Origin: Neocallimastix lanati (nom. inval.)
Taxonomy: Eukaryota > Neocallimastigomycota > Neocallimastigomycetes > Neocallimastigales > Neocallimastigaceae
Length of the DNA stretch: 64,000 nucleotides
Assembly: GCA_016946835.1 (NCBI GenBank)
Contig: JACVTC010000035.1
Coordinates: 62,001 to 126,000 of the forward strand
Reading direction: 5' to 3'
Positions 38,746-52,282 of the stretch are shown here, one piece after another. Positions within the stretch are counted from its first letter, which is position 1. The number at the start of each line of letters is the position of its first letter. The notes below the pieces were generated by a model. That model was not told the origin of the DNA. It made no database searches and worked only from the letters and a program-made list of their open reading frames with translations. The translations under genes were made by a program, and so were the position numbers.

Positions 38746-39650
38746 AAAAAAAAAAAAAAAAAAAAAATAATAATATATATATATATATAATAATCAAATA
38801 ATATACACAATATATGAATAAAATGTTAAATTGAAAAAAATGTATATATATATATATATATAAATATAATAAATATTTATTTATTTTATATTTATTATGT
38901 TAAAAATAAAATAAATTAAAAAAGTATTATTTATTTTATTTATATATTTATTTATTAATTTATTAATTTATTATTATTATTATTTATTACTAGTTTGTAT
39001 TATTATTATTATTATTATTATTACTATTTTTTTTTTTTTTTTTTTTTAATAAAGAAATTTGATAATAATAATAATAATAAAAATAAGAATAAAAGAATAA
39101 AAATAAAAGAAGAATAAATAAAAATAATCTATTAAAAATAATAATTAAAAGTAATTTTTTTTTTTTTTTTTTTTTTTTTTTTGTTTTATATTTATGATGT
39201 TAGTTTTATGTTAGTAATATATATATATATATATATTTATGTATTTCGTATTTCGTTGGCATAAGTTTATATATCTATTGGGTTTTATCGAAGCCTTTAA
39301 TTAATCGTAATATAAAATAGGATTAAGGCTTTGATAAACCCCAATAGTATAATTTATAATATTCATTGGAATGAATAAATATTTAATGAATGAATGGAGA
39401 ATAAATAAATAAATAAATAAATGAATAAATGAATAAATGAATAAATAAATAAATAAGTAACTATGTAAATAAATTATGAAAATAAATACTTTTAATTTTA
39501 CAATTTCAAAATTCTATTTATTATTTATTTATTATTTGTTTATATATATATATTCATATTCATATTATTTTATATATTTGTTTATTATCTAATTTTTTTT
39601 AAAGTGTCTTTATATTCATGATTTTATGCAAATTAGTTAATATGTTTATT

Positions 39651-39691
<41 letters not shown>

Positions 39692-39739
39692 GTATCTACT
39701 ATTCACTTCTTTCCTAGTTAATCATAATACTTAAAGCAT
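38746..39739. other. Spacer with hairpin and AT repeats
   Basis: Poly-A, (AT)n and AAAT/AATG runs. The only non-random structure is the long hairpin at 39275-39347, listed separately. Confidence 0.6.
39275..39347. repeat. 26-bp stem inverted repeat (hairpin)
   Basis: The left arm (39275-39301) begins CTATTGGGTTTTATCGAAGC and the right arm (39322-39347) reads back as CTATTGGGGTTTATCAAAGC, with a 20-nt loop. About 24 of 26 positions pair. It is one of few GC-containing stretches in this spacer. It could be a miniature foldback element or a structured RNA. It lies 530 bp after the ankyrin gene stop. Confidence 0.7.
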
Positions 39740-40720
39740 GCCGGTCTCCATTTGATGGATTTTGTTTTTAAAGATATTCCTGTGACCTTCCAAAGGGAAA
39801 TGAATAAAATACTTCTTAGGAGTTTTAGGTAGCTGTGTATTTGTATTTATTGCTGAAGTTTTTATTTTTTTTCTGAAGGTATAAATGAGTATTTAGAACA
39901 TATTGGTCCGGATCCTTTCTTTTTTTTTTTTTTTGAAAAAATATTGATCTTAAAGTTAATATTATTAAATGTCATTTTTATGATGGAGGAGAGAGAAGTA
40001 TAAGTCCACATGATTATTTCGAAAGGTTTAAAAAAAAACTATTGAGAAGAAAGTTCAAGTTAATAAGGAATAAAAATGTCTTAAGAAAATAATAAGTGAA
40101 TTAACGTCATTCTTTCTTAGAAACTATTGAATATTAGAAAATTTTTATATTAAAATTCTGGGAAAACCGTTGCTTTCTTAACTAAATTACTAAATTGTTA
40201 AGAAAAAAAAATAAAAAAAAAAAACATAAAATTTAATTAATAGTCTGAAGCACAATAAAAGAGCTTTGAAGAGCTCAGAGGAAAACTTATAATAACTTCA
40301 ATTTTAAAATATTCTGATTGCAATGAACTTTTTCAATATTTAAAACAGGTACATCTAATAAGGATATCGACGGTATTTGCATACTTTTCCAAATAGAAAC
40401 ATCTGATGGATTAAAGTATTCAGTATATTTTTTGTTAATAGATTTTTTACTAAACCCAAAAGAAATTAAGGTATAACAGATTTAGAGGGCACGGCAGTTC
40501 ACTGTTGCTATGATAAATTTAAATATTATATTATATGTAGTAGGGTAACTACTATGACAAAAAGTTTTTTATATCATTAATTTGTTTTTTCATATTCTAA
40601 AATAAATTAGAAGGAAATTCCTTATTTTACTTCCAAACAAAATGAAAACAAAAATAAAAACAAAAAAAGGTCATTGATGAGATATAATGATTTTAATCTA
40701 GCACTTGAAAAAGTGGAATA
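39740..40720 (+). pseudogene. Decayed Ty3/gypsy retrotransposon pol relic (RT and RNase H)
   Basis: Reading the plus strand across frames gives fragments in the right order for a gypsy pol. The first is VTFQREMNKILLRSF (compare the PATFQ..M..IL reverse-transcriptase motif). Next is a mutated FVFIAEVFIFFSE where the catalytic xDD block belongs, then NEYLEHIG, LKVNIIKCHFY, LRSFLGTIEYYRKFI, AQ-KSFEELRGKLITTSILKYSD and GTSNKDIDG (the TDAS-like start of RNase H). Last are TDLEGTAVHCCYDKFKYYI (LEALAV-like) and RYNDFNL. There are many stops and frameshifts and the catalytic aspartates are gone. No long terminal repeats are recognised. Boundaries are approximate. Confidence 0.8.
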
Positions 40721-41450
40721 TTCAATTTATCCAATGGATAAATGACGGACTGATCACCTTTTACCACAACTTGGACAACATTTGAGACAATTTTTCTGTT
40801 AACTGTACCACTTCTAAAGGCAATAATGGTGTTGTACTTCATCTAATCAAATCTTAGATTAAGCTTAGTGTATTTACAGCTAAGAAAAATTAAATAAAGT
40901 TCTTGTTGTGAATGAATTTTGATTTATCATAGATAATCCCCTTATTTTGTAACAATATCAGACCAATAAACTTCAGTAGCATCATTATACTTTTTAATAC
41001 ATATATATATATATAAATATTATTATTATTATTTATTTTTTTTTTTTCTGGATTATTCTATGTAGAGTTCGAGATTCTTTAGCTCCAGGAATACTTACAC
41101 AGAGCAGGAATATTTTTAATATAAAATCTTTAAGGATGTAATTAGAATTAATCTATTTATAAAAACACTTGGTTTGTATTGATGCAGAGAAACCAACAAT
41201 AGGGAAGATATGAAGGTCTCGAGAATGGGTAATAAGCACTGATAGTAGAATTCTTTTTAACGTAACCTACGCATAATTAAACTATTCTTTGTTTTTTTTT
41301 CATTATTGATTTTATGAGATTGAGACAAGGCACCATAACGTACTAGTATAAATTAAAAATTGAATACCACTTGTAGTACGAGTTTTATTTGAATCAGCAG
41401 AAGGACATAGTAAAGGACTCTTTATAATATATAGTATATGTTACTAATAA
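40721..41450. other. Less AT-rich relic DNA downstream of the gypsy fragment
   Basis: Composition differs from normal spacer, so it probably belongs to the decayed element or to other insertions, but no further pol domain can be recognised. A CAGGAATACTTAC string at about 41081-41093 also occurs in the SINE-like repeat. Confidence 0.45.
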
Positions 41451-42393
41451 AAAAAAAAAATTAACAATAATTATTATTTTATTTTTATTTATTTAGCTAT
41501 ATTTAATTATTTAATATATAAGATATATATTTTATTTTATTTGTTTATTTAATTTTATTTAAGTCTTTTTTTTTTTTTTTTTTTTTTTTTTTATTTAAAT
41601 TACATAAACTTAATCTAAAATAATAATTAAAATAGAAATCTAAAATTAAGTTGAAATATATATAATATTTACTTTTATATGTATATTTTGATTATTCTTT
41701 TGTTTATATATATATGTTTATTATAGTATTTTATTGAAATAAAAAAAAAAAAAAAAAAAAAAAATGAAGATATACATTGATTTATAAGATAATAATTAAG
41801 AGAATAAATTAATAAATAAATAAAAATAAAATAGTAATTTATTTAATTGTGTAATGATTATTTTTAAAATTTTATTATATAAAAATAATATAATAAAAAG
41901 TGTTTAAATTATGTTATCGCATCACTGTTTTATAAATAATATTTAAAAATTCTATATATAAAAAAAAAAAAGAAAAAAAGAAATTTATAAATTGCATATA
42001 ACTAATTTTAGTTATATTTATTTAAAAAGTGATACATTAATATAATAATGACTATGTTTTCAACTTTTCACTTTTTCTTTTTTCTTTTTTTTTAAAGAAT
42101 TTTTAAATTATTAATAAAAATAATAGACTATTTAATATTATTATTTTATAATTTATAATTTAAATATAAAAATAAAATTTAATTAATTTAATTATTTTCT
42201 ATTATAATTATTATTTCTTTGGTAAAAAATGTAGTAAATATTTGTATAATTATATACATTAATAAAAATAATTTTAGTTCTTTAATAATTTATTCTTTAA
42301 TAGTAAAAGTATAAAATTTTAAAATAAAAACCTAATAAAATCTATAATTTTTTTTTAAAAAAATAATAATAATATTAAAAAAAAAGATATAAT
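41451..42393. other. AT-rich intergenic spacer
   Basis: Poly-T and poly-A runs and AT DNA up to the 3' end of the Cut8/STS1 gene. Nothing else seen. Confidence 0.65.
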
Positions 42394-43446
42394 TTAAGTA
42401 CGGAAATCAATTAAACCAGTAACACCAGAATAATTTAGTGGATGAGAAGGGAATGATAATGAAAAGAACTGTGAAGAATTTATGAATGAAGTTTCTCCAG
42501 TGGATGGATATAGACCAATTAACCATCCTAATTTTTCCTTAAATAGTTTAACAGATTCAGCAAATCCATATTTACCATTAAGCTCATTGCTAAATTTGAT
42601 TAGAGACTTCATCCATTCTCCTACTAATGAACTACTGTAAACCTTTCCATTTTGAACACGCTGACCAATTTCATTGATGACAACTTGCCAAGCCTCACCT
42701 ATTTCCTTTAATAAATATTCACGTGTTATTTCATTATGATAGTTTTGATTCCACACAGGAAGACGAAGTGCCAATTGAGTAATATATTCTAGATAGCCAA
42801 ATGAAACAACTGGATATTCTCTTTCAAGTTCTTCACCATAATTGGATGTATTTGTAAAATACTTCAAATAATTTGTTGATAATTCCAAAAGTTCCATTAA
42901 GTTTGATTTTACTCTATTAAATGAATAATCAGAGCGATCAGCACCCCATTTAGTGTATGGGAAGGATTTATTTAACTTCTTTTCCGCAGTTTGAAGTTGG
43001 ATGGTAACAGTTTTCAATGTTGGTCTTGGAATAAGGGAAAGGATATCTTGAGATAGTTTTGGATTTCTATCTAAAAGATTACTTAATATATCTAAAATTT
43101 GTTCTTTTTCAAGGGAATGAAGAATACCTTCTATCCTAGGTTTTAATTTTATTTGTTCTTCCTCTTCTTTTTTCTGTTGTTCTTGTTTTTGTTGTGCAAG
43201 TTGTACATTTCCAAGTATTCTTTCATGTTCAATTTGTGATGAAAATATAGAGGGCTTTAATTTTTTATTCGATTGGAAAAATTTACGATCATTACTATTA
43301 TTATTTAAATTTTCAAGCTCGTCCGAACTATTACCATCAGATATATCCATTACTTCATCTTCATCTAATTTTCTCTTTTGGCCATGTTTTATTTTACCAA
43401 AATGCATCACGTGAGTTTCTGTCATTTTATTTGTTTTTATTTTCAA
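42394..43446 (-). CDS. Cut8/STS1-family nuclear proteasome tethering factor, 350 aa
   Basis: Single-exon ORF. Fungal Cut8/STS1 proteins hold the proteasome at the nucleus. The N-terminus carries a basic nuclear-localisation-like stretch (GKIKHGQKRKLDEDEV) and an acidic Ser/Asn region. The family core begins at about residue 110: EKEQILDILSNLLDRNPKLS, LIPRPTLKTVTIQLQTAEKK, SFPYTKWGADRSDYSFNRVK, then helices with TQLALRLPVWNQNYHNEITR and IGEAWQVVINEIGQRV. Order and spacing match the family's three-part layout (flexible basic N-terminus, dimerisation region, helical bundle). Two Met codons compete as start, the first and MTETHVMHFGK seven codons later; the second would place the usual short leader closest to the basic motif. 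The C-terminal 60 residues are less typical. Confidence 0.9.
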   Translation of the reverse strand: MKIKTNKMTETHVMHFGKIKHGQKRKLDEDEVMDISDGNSSDELENLNNNSNDRKFFQSNKKLKPSIFSSQIEHERILGNVQLAQQKQEQQKKEEEEQIKLKPRIEGILHSLEKEQILDILSNLLDRNPKLSQDILSLIPRPTLKTVTIQLQTAEKKLNKSFPYTKWGADRSDYSFNRVKSNLMELLELSTNYLKYFTNTSNYGEELEREYPVVSFGYLEYITQLALRLPVWNQNYHNEITREYLLKEIGEAWQVVINEIGQRVQNGKVYSSSLVGEWMKSLIKFSNELNGKYGFAESVKLFKEKLGWLIGLYPSTGETSFINSSQFFSLSFPSHPLNYSGVTGLIDFRT

Positions 43447-46400
43447 ATTTAATGTTAATTTTAAAAGATGTATATTATTATATATTTTGAATATTTTAGA
43501 ATTAATAGTAATTACAGATTATATATTATTGATCTTTTAATTTAAAATTGTTCAGAAAGGGCTAATTTAATAATAAAATTTATAATAATAATTATATTAA
43601 TATTTTATATCTTTTTAATTATATTAATTAAATTACTATCGAAATATATTAATTTAAATTTTATTATTATTTCTTTTTATTTAACTAAATCAAATTGATC
43701 TTTATTTTTTATATATACGATAATTTAACTATCTATCCTTATATATTTTAGATGATCAATATTTATTATAATAAAATATCATATATAATATAATATTATA
43801 TAATAGAAAAATAAATACTTACTATTTATAATGATTATTTATTTTATTTTTTTATTTTATTTTTTTTTTTAAATATATTATATTTTTTGTTGAATATTAT
43901 TGAGATTATTAAAGAAATTTTATGGATTGTTTAAATTATTCTTTATGATGAAAAATATTTCCTTTTAATGAGTTTCGTTATTAAATAAATTTTTAGTTTC
44001 TATATTGATTAAATAATGTTATGAATATATATTTTTAATAAAAAATATATCTAATTTTTATTAAGTTACTTATAATTAAATATTTTAGATAAATAAACAG
44101 TTTTTTTCTTTTTTTTTTTTTTTTTTTTTGAATTAGTGATAAAAATATAATTATTCTCTATATATAATTTTTTAATTTGATGTAATATTTTGTGTTTATA
44201 TATATTATTTTATTTAATTAAAATTTATTTTATTTCTATATACTAAATACAAGAAAACAAAATTTTGAAAAAAATAATAATTAAAAAAAAAAAAGATTTA
44301 TAATTTCTATTATAATTCAATAATAAAAACTTTGTTTTAATCTTTTTTTTTTTTTTATTTTATAATTTTTTTTTTAAAAGTAGAAAATATTTTCTTTATA
44401 ATAGTTTTTTTTAAAAAAAAAAAAAAAAAAGAAGAGATGAAAAAGTTTTATTTTTTTGAAGTGAAAATTTCTTTTTATATGAAAATTTTCAATTAAAAAA
44501 AAACTTTATTATTAATATTTATAATATAATTATTTAAATTTATTATAATATATTATTCAATAGACATAAATTATTAATTTATAAAATATTTTTATTCATT
44601 AATTTTAATAATTTATTATAATATATTATATTGAAATAAATATATATTTTTTGTTTTATTAAAAAAAAAATTTATAAATATATTTAATATTTATTTAATA
44701 ATTATTAATATTAATTAATAATTATATAAATAATATATAATATATATATTTATTTTTATTTATTAATATAAAACTATTTATAATTATTAATTAATAAAAA
44801 ATTATTAGTATTATTCATTCATCTATATATAAATTTTATTTTTCATTTAATATTTTGTATTATTAAATTAATATGCAAAGAAAAATATTTACCTCTAATA
44901 CAAATATATTCCAAAAAGCTAAAAGAATAGTTAATACAATATACTCTATTATGGAAATTTTAAAATAAAATTAAAATAAATCAAATGGTATATTGATAAT
45001 ATATAATCATGTATAGTATAATCGATTAAAAGTAAATACTTTCATATATTGTAATATTAATAAAATATTAAAACTTAAATAATCTTAAAAAAATTTAAAA
45101 ATAAATATGATAATTTAAACTTTAAATTTTTTATTTTCAAAAACACAAATAAAAAAAAATGTTTTTATACCATACAATATATTGGTATATATATAGATAA
45201 TATATTTAAAGTTAATTAAATAAATATATAAATAAAGAGAATAAATAAATTATTATTATTTTTTTAATTAGTAAATAAAATTTATAGTTTACCACTCTTA
45301 ATAATAATTTTGATTTAATCATTTTTACTCTTTTTAGGTATAAAGAGAATTATGGCAAATAACACTTTAAGAATATAATAGAAATTTATTACATATATAA
45401 TTAAACTCAGAAATGTGGCTTATTGAATATTATCCATATATAATTAAAATGATAATAAATTTTCAAAAAATTCATTTATTCAAATACTCTCTTAATAAAG
45501 AGATTAGAATAATCAAAGTAAAAAATTTTTAGGAATTTTTTTAGAGTTATTCTAAAAATAACTTTGTGGCTTTCATAAAAATGTGTTTTGTCCTTCTAAA
45601 TATACAAATATAATGAAAATAAATGGTGAAAGTACTATAAAAAAAAGTTAATCAAAACATAATAAATTATTATTACAAAATACATTTATATGTGACAACA
45701 TCTATGTTTATTGCCTATATTCATATTTAGTTTTTTTTCATACTAATTTGCTTTTTTTTTTTTTTAATTTTTTTATTATTAATAAGTTTTTTATTTATTT
45801 TGTATTATTTTATTTTATTTTAATTTGTTTTTATTATATAATTGTTTTTATTATATAATTGTTTTTATTTATGTGATTGATTTAATGATTTAATGATTTA
45901 TTTATTAAATTCTTATATTAAATTGTTCATACTTTATTCATAATTTTAAAACACTAAATCACATCACATTCAGTTCTAGAGCAATGTTAATGGCTACTAA
46001 AATCGATTTTAGTTTGTTAATATATAATTTTTAATAAATAAATTAATTAATTAATGATGAATAAATAAATAAATAATAAATTAAAAAATAATAATAAATA
46101 AATGAATGTATGGATAAATGAATAATAATGAACAAATAAGTAAAAATAATAATAAATAAATAAATGAATAAATAAAAAATGAATTAAAAAATAAAACATT
46201 AATGAAATATAATAAATATTAAATATTATTAAATAGTACTTCAAATATACTGAAATTACATCATAAAAAAAAAAGAATATTATCAATTAATTAAATTAAC
46301 TATAATAAAAAATTTTTAAATTAAATATTTAATCATATAATTATTAAATATAGAGAATCAAAAATTAAAATTAATTATGAATTTTATTATATAAAAAAAA

Positions 46401-46622
46401 TGAACAAGCGGATTTAAATAAAAAATTGATAACCAATTAAAATATTAAATAAAATAAATAAAATAAAATATTAAATAAAATATTAAATAAAATAAATAAA
46501 ATAAAATAAAATAAAAGGAACTTTAAAACTATTAAATGAAATGTTAGATATAAATTTTAAATGTATCTTCATAAAATACCCTAATTATCTATTTGATATT
46601 GTGTTTTTATTTTATTTTATTT

Positions 46623-46730
46623 TATTTACAATAAATAAATAAATAAATAAATAATAAATAAATAAATAAATAATAAATAAATAAATAAATAATAAATAAA
46701 TAAATAATAAATAAATAATAAATAAATAAA
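46623..46730. repeat. AAAT/AAATAAT microsatellite
   Basis: Clusters of AAAT units separated by AAT, about 108 bp. Confidence 0.85.
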
Positions 46731-47027
46731 GCTGTCGTGACCAAAGTGATGCTTTTTTAAACTTCAATTTAAATAACTTTTTTTGAACTAATATATGATA
46801 CTTTTTACATATTATATTATTATATTTTTTTTTAATAATAAAATAAGTGTATAAATAAATTAACATTATTAAAATAAAAAATGTTATTTAGAATATTATA
46901 TAGAAATACATTTGAATTAAATATAACTAAAACTATTTTTTAAAAGTAGCCTTTAATAAAAAAAAAATAATAAATAAATAATAAATGCAATTAAAATAAT
47001 AAATAAATTTAAATAAGAACAAATAAA

Positions 47028-47400
47028 TAATAATAATAAATAATTGAATAATAAAGAAATAAATAATTGAATAATAAATAATAAATAATAAATAATAATA
47101 AATAATAAATAATAATATATAATAAATAATAATAAATAATAAATAATAAATAAATAAATAATAAATAATAAATAAATAAATAATAAATAATAAATAATAA
47201 ATAAATAAATAATAAATAATAAATAAATAAATAATAAATAATATATAATAAATAATAAATAATAAATAATAAATAATAAATAAGTAAATAAGTAAATAAT
47301 AAATAATAAATAATAAATAATAAATAATAAATAAATAAATAAATAATAAATAATAAATAAATAATTGAATAATAAATAAATATATAAATAATAATAAAAA
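47028..47400. repeat. Compound AAAT/AAT satellite
   Basis: About 370 bp of irregularly alternating AAAT and AAT units with rare G interruptions (AAGT, TTGAAT). The minus-strand Ile/Tyr/Leu ORF over it is repeat translation. Confidence 0.85.
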
Positions 47401-49990
47401 AATGTATAATAAACCTAAAATATCTACATATTAACAATTAAAATGATGGTAATGATTTATAATTTATTTTTTTTATCTTTGTGTTATTAATGTCAATGAA
47501 TAATTATTAATTACAAAATATTTAATTCATATTGATTGGTTATGGTACAAAATGTCAAATTCAGTATTTATTATTTATATATCCAAATCTGTATAAATAA
47601 AAGTTTAATGAAATGTAAAAAAAAAAAAAATTTATTTTTGTAATTAAAAAAATCTTTAATTAAATAAACAAATAAAATAATTTAAAATTAAATTTTAAAA
47701 ACTTTTTTTTTTTATATTATTCTTCTTTATTTTATTTTATTTTGTTTTATTAAATCTGTTCTTTTCTTAATTAGTATTTTGCTATTTATTCTATTTTATT
47801 TTCAAAAATTGATTTTTCTTATTCAATAAAATTTTAAAAGATGCTTCTAATCTTTTTCTTTTTTTAAAAAAAATTTTGTAGCTAATATTAGTCTAGTATT
47901 TTCTAGTAAATACTTGAAGATTATTAAAAAATTTTTTTTAAATGATGAATACTGGAGATTTCCATGAATGAAAAAATTTTTTGCTAAGATATTCTATTTT
48001 TTTTTATACATATATATATATATATTATTAAATTTTAGATGAGAATTAATAATTATTTATTTAAGAAAAATTAAGTAAAAATGACCTTTTATATACTTTC
48101 ATGATTTTCTTTATATCATGAAACTATTTTCGTATAAAACATAGTATTATTAAAATTTAAAATGCTTATTTTTATTTATTTATTATTATTTTTTTTAAAT
48201 AACATTATAAAATAAAATTAGTTTTTGGATAAATAGTATTTCAATATATTATTATGTATATAATAAAAATTATTTTCTATCAATTTTTATTATTTTTATT
48301 TTTTTCTTTTTTTTTTTTTTTATTATTAAAATTAATAATTAAATTTTTGAAATTAAAAATTAAATTAAATAAAAATCTTAATTCAAATAAATGGAAAAAC
48401 TTTAATAATTATTTTATTTTAATAAGCAATCAATATAAATTTAATTAAATGATCTTTATATTAATGAATACGATTAGAACTATTTCTACAATATAAAAAT
48501 TATATATTATTTATTTAATTTAAAATATTAATCATATATTATTTTGAAATTTATTAATTTAGATTGCATATCTATTGGATAAAAATAAATAGCAAAAAAT
48601 AAATAATAAAAAATAAATAATAAAAATGAATAATAAATAATGAATAATAAAAAATGAATAATAAAAATGAATAATAAAAAATGAATAATAATAATAATAA
48701 AAAAAAAGAAAATCATTATTTATAACTATTATTAATAAAAGAATATATATATTTATATACATATGAAAAAAAATTTACAAAATAAATAATTCATAAGTAA
48801 AACTCAACAACAAATTATTGTAAAGATTAATTAAATGACTATAACTATATAATTATTTTAAGAATTAATAAGAAATATTATTAGATCTTTTAGATCGGTT
48901 CTTTTATATATTTATTTTTTAAAGATTATAATGAATAATGATAATAATTTTTAGAATAAGTATTATTAATAATAATCTAATAATAAGAATAAAAAGTAGT
49001 TTTTCTTTCTATTTAAAATTCATATATTCTATAGATTATATAATTTTGAATACTATATAGAATATTTTTATAAAATTGATATATATAATACATAATTACT
49101 TATTAAAATTTTTTATTATTGTAGGTCTTAAATATATATTATACAATGCATTATACAAAAGTATTTTTAAATTTCTTATTTATATAAATATAAATGTTCA
49201 ATAAAATAATAAAATATTAGAGTTTACGAAGATTCAATTCATAAATAATTATGTAGTTATATACATATATATATAGTAAGAACTTTTTTTATTATTAGTA
49301 TTAATGAATTTTGAAATTTTTTTTTTTTTTTAGATATAAACATGTCTTAAATGGTAATATTGTTGACTTTTTTAATTATAGTATATATATTAATATTTTT
49401 TTTTTATTTTTTTTTTTTTAAATCTTTAGTTTAAAAATGACTATAATATTATTGGCTTATTGCTATTTAACATAATATATTGGTCTATATATTAATTAAA
49501 AAGAATAATTTAAAAAACTTTAATTCTCTATTAATTATATACAAAGTATATATAATATGATTATATATAATAATGAAATATATAATACTACTTTATAAAT
49601 GTTTTAATATCATTTTAGTTTTAATTTTAGTTGGTTTATAATAATAATACAGATCTGAGAAAAAAAAAATAATAATTATAGTAATATAAATATAAAATTT
49701 GAAGTTGTAGATAAAATCAATACGGTCAATGTAATTAATGCATATTTGATAAACTTTTGATATACTATATTTTATAAAGTTTAATTATAATAAAAATAGA
49801 TGAAAGTGTTCTATTTTATTATTATTATTATTTTACTATGAAGATTATATAATTAACATTTTATTGATTATAAATTTGACTTTTATTTGAATACAAGAAA
49901 ATGCTTAAAAAAGTATAAAAAAGATAATAGAGCCTTGTTCCTAAAATGATTAAAGCTTATTATAGTAATAGATAATTTTCATCAGGATGT

Positions 49991-50027
<37 letters not shown>

Positions 50028-50573
50028 CAAGAATTGATAAAAATGTTTAAATTATTGATTTTATACTATTTTTTATTAATAATATTTAATATTAATAATT
50101 GATTATTATAAATTGTTCCTTATAATTAATAATTAAGATTATACCTCATAATTTTATAATTAATAATAAAAATAACTAAAAAAAGAACAAATATACTGAT
50201 TTAATTTAGAAATATAAATATTTAAAAATAAAATAAAATAAAATAAAATAAAAATAAATATTTTTTATTATTATTAAATGTTATGTTACTCTATATGTAC
50301 TATATATGAATATTTATGATTCCATTCATTAACATATTTGTTAATTTTTTAAAATAATAAATACTATTTAAAAAAAAAAAAAAGAACTTTTTAATTAGTA
50401 TGATTTTTAAATAGCATAAAAATTTTTCTATAAATTTTTAAAATTCATATTTAATCATTTTTAATTATTGTAATGGTTTTATAATGACATATTTATTAAA
50501 TAATAAATTTGTTACTATTAATTAATTATTTATTAAATATTGAATATGGAAATTTTTATTGTTACAATAATAA

Positions 50574-50705
<132 letters not shown>

Positions 50706-50842
50706 GTCAAAGATAGAACTATAGATGCTTTAATAATAATGATAATAATATATATATATATATATATATAAATATTAAATATTAAATAGACCATCTTAAT
50801 ATAAAAAGCCTTTTAATAAAAAATTACTTAAAAAAATAATAA

Positions 50843-51092
50843 TATTTCTTTATTTCTTATTTAAAATTTTATTTATACTTATCCATGAAGATTAAAAATT
50901 TTTTATTAAGCAGTTAAAGTAAACTATATCTAATATATCTATACTTGTAAAATTTTACTATTTTTACTATTTCTTTATTTCTTATTTAAAATTTTATTTA
51001 TACTTATCCATGAAGATTAAAAATTTTTTATTAAGCAGTTAAAGTAAACTATATCTAATATATCTATACTTGTAAAATTTTACTATTTTTAA
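50843..51092. repeat. 125-bp tandem duplication
   Basis: 50843-50967 is repeated at 50968-51092 with essentially no differences, including the unique blocks CTTATCCATGAAGATTAAAA and AGCAGTTAAAGTAAAC. It is a recent event. Confidence 0.92.
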
Positions 51093-52106
51093 CTTTTCTT
51101 ATATTTTTTTTTTATTATTATTGATTATTTAATTTTAATTAGATCATCATTTAATAAAAAAAAAAAATTTTTTTTATGCTTATATATTCTTACAAATTAA
51201 TATATATATTTTAAATAGTTCTTGATAACCTATTAAAAAAAAAATTATAAATGTTCAATTAAAATATTTTTTCTATATATAATGGTAATTATAAAATATA
51301 TAAAAATTTGTTAATAAATAATTTAACTAAATATAATTAAAAAAATTTACTATTATTATCATTTCATATAAAAATATTTTATCCATGAAGATTAAATACT
51401 ACGTTCATTTTATAACTTGTTCATTTATAATAGTAATTATTATTAATAAAAATATTCACTAAGATAATATAAATATAAATTAATTTAAAAAAAAAAAAAA
51501 AATTTTTTTCTATTTTTATCTTTTTTCCTATAAAAATTGATATAAAATATTAATATATATTTAGTATTAATTATTTAATATTTACCTAAATTAAATATTA
51601 TAATATATGTATATATAAAATTAAATATATTATATTAAATTAAAAATAGCCTTTTAATTATAAAAATTACTAAAAACCATAGTACTATTCTCAAAGAGAA
51701 AATTTTATTTTTAAGTTAACATGTAATGCTGTAATCTCCACTGACGACGTCATATTATTAATGCTTAAAATTTTGATAAATTAAAAAATACATTCAATAT
51801 TCTGAAGTTTTGGATGATATTAATGAATGATATAACCCTATACTAGGTAGACATTCCCAGAAAGAAAATAGGTTATATATATTGAATTCAGATGATGAAT
51901 GGATGATATATATAAAAAGAGATAGTGAACCTCCTTTTTGTGTTGCTGCCTCAATTTATGTGCTTTCACATTCTCAAGTTAGTTTTTCTTTATTTCACTT
52001 GCAACAAAAATCTCCGATAATGAAAAAAATTTATTTACATTAACTCTTAACCCATTAAGTAATTTTAAATTTAAAATTTTTTTTCAATGATATAATTGGG
52101 AGAGTT

Positions 52107-52282
52107 GCATTTCGCCAAGTGGAGTATTGATATAAATAAATGAATAAATAAATAAATATTAATTCAAAATAATCTTTTTTAAAATTGTTTATATGCGATA
52201 TTAATAATATTTTATTTTATTTATTGATTTATTTATTTATTTAATAATTTTCAATTTGGCGAATTGCAATTTGGCGAAATGC
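52107..52282. repeat. Small inverted-repeat element, MITE-like
   Basis: GCATTTCGCCA at 52107-52117 is mirrored by TGGCGAAATGC at 52272-52282. Just inside, AAAT units on the left face ATTT units on the right, so most of the 176 bp could fold. A further TTTGGCGAATTGC at about 52255-52267 partly repeats the right arm. There is no ORF. Confidence 0.55.

Noticed and set aside
41047-41160. Possible third SINE-like copy
   Set aside because: Only CAGGAATACTTAC and a loosely similar TTTAAGGATG are shared; the ends and the main blocks are missing.
46623-47400. Regularly spaced repeats considered as CRISPR-like
   Set aside because: They are simple AAAT/AAT satellites with no unique spacers, in a eukaryotic genome.
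49990-50045. Poly-T followed by ATACAAGAATTGATAA, recalling the LINE/SINE tail
   Set aside because: The tail match is too weak (the GTCTA core is absent) and no element body follows.
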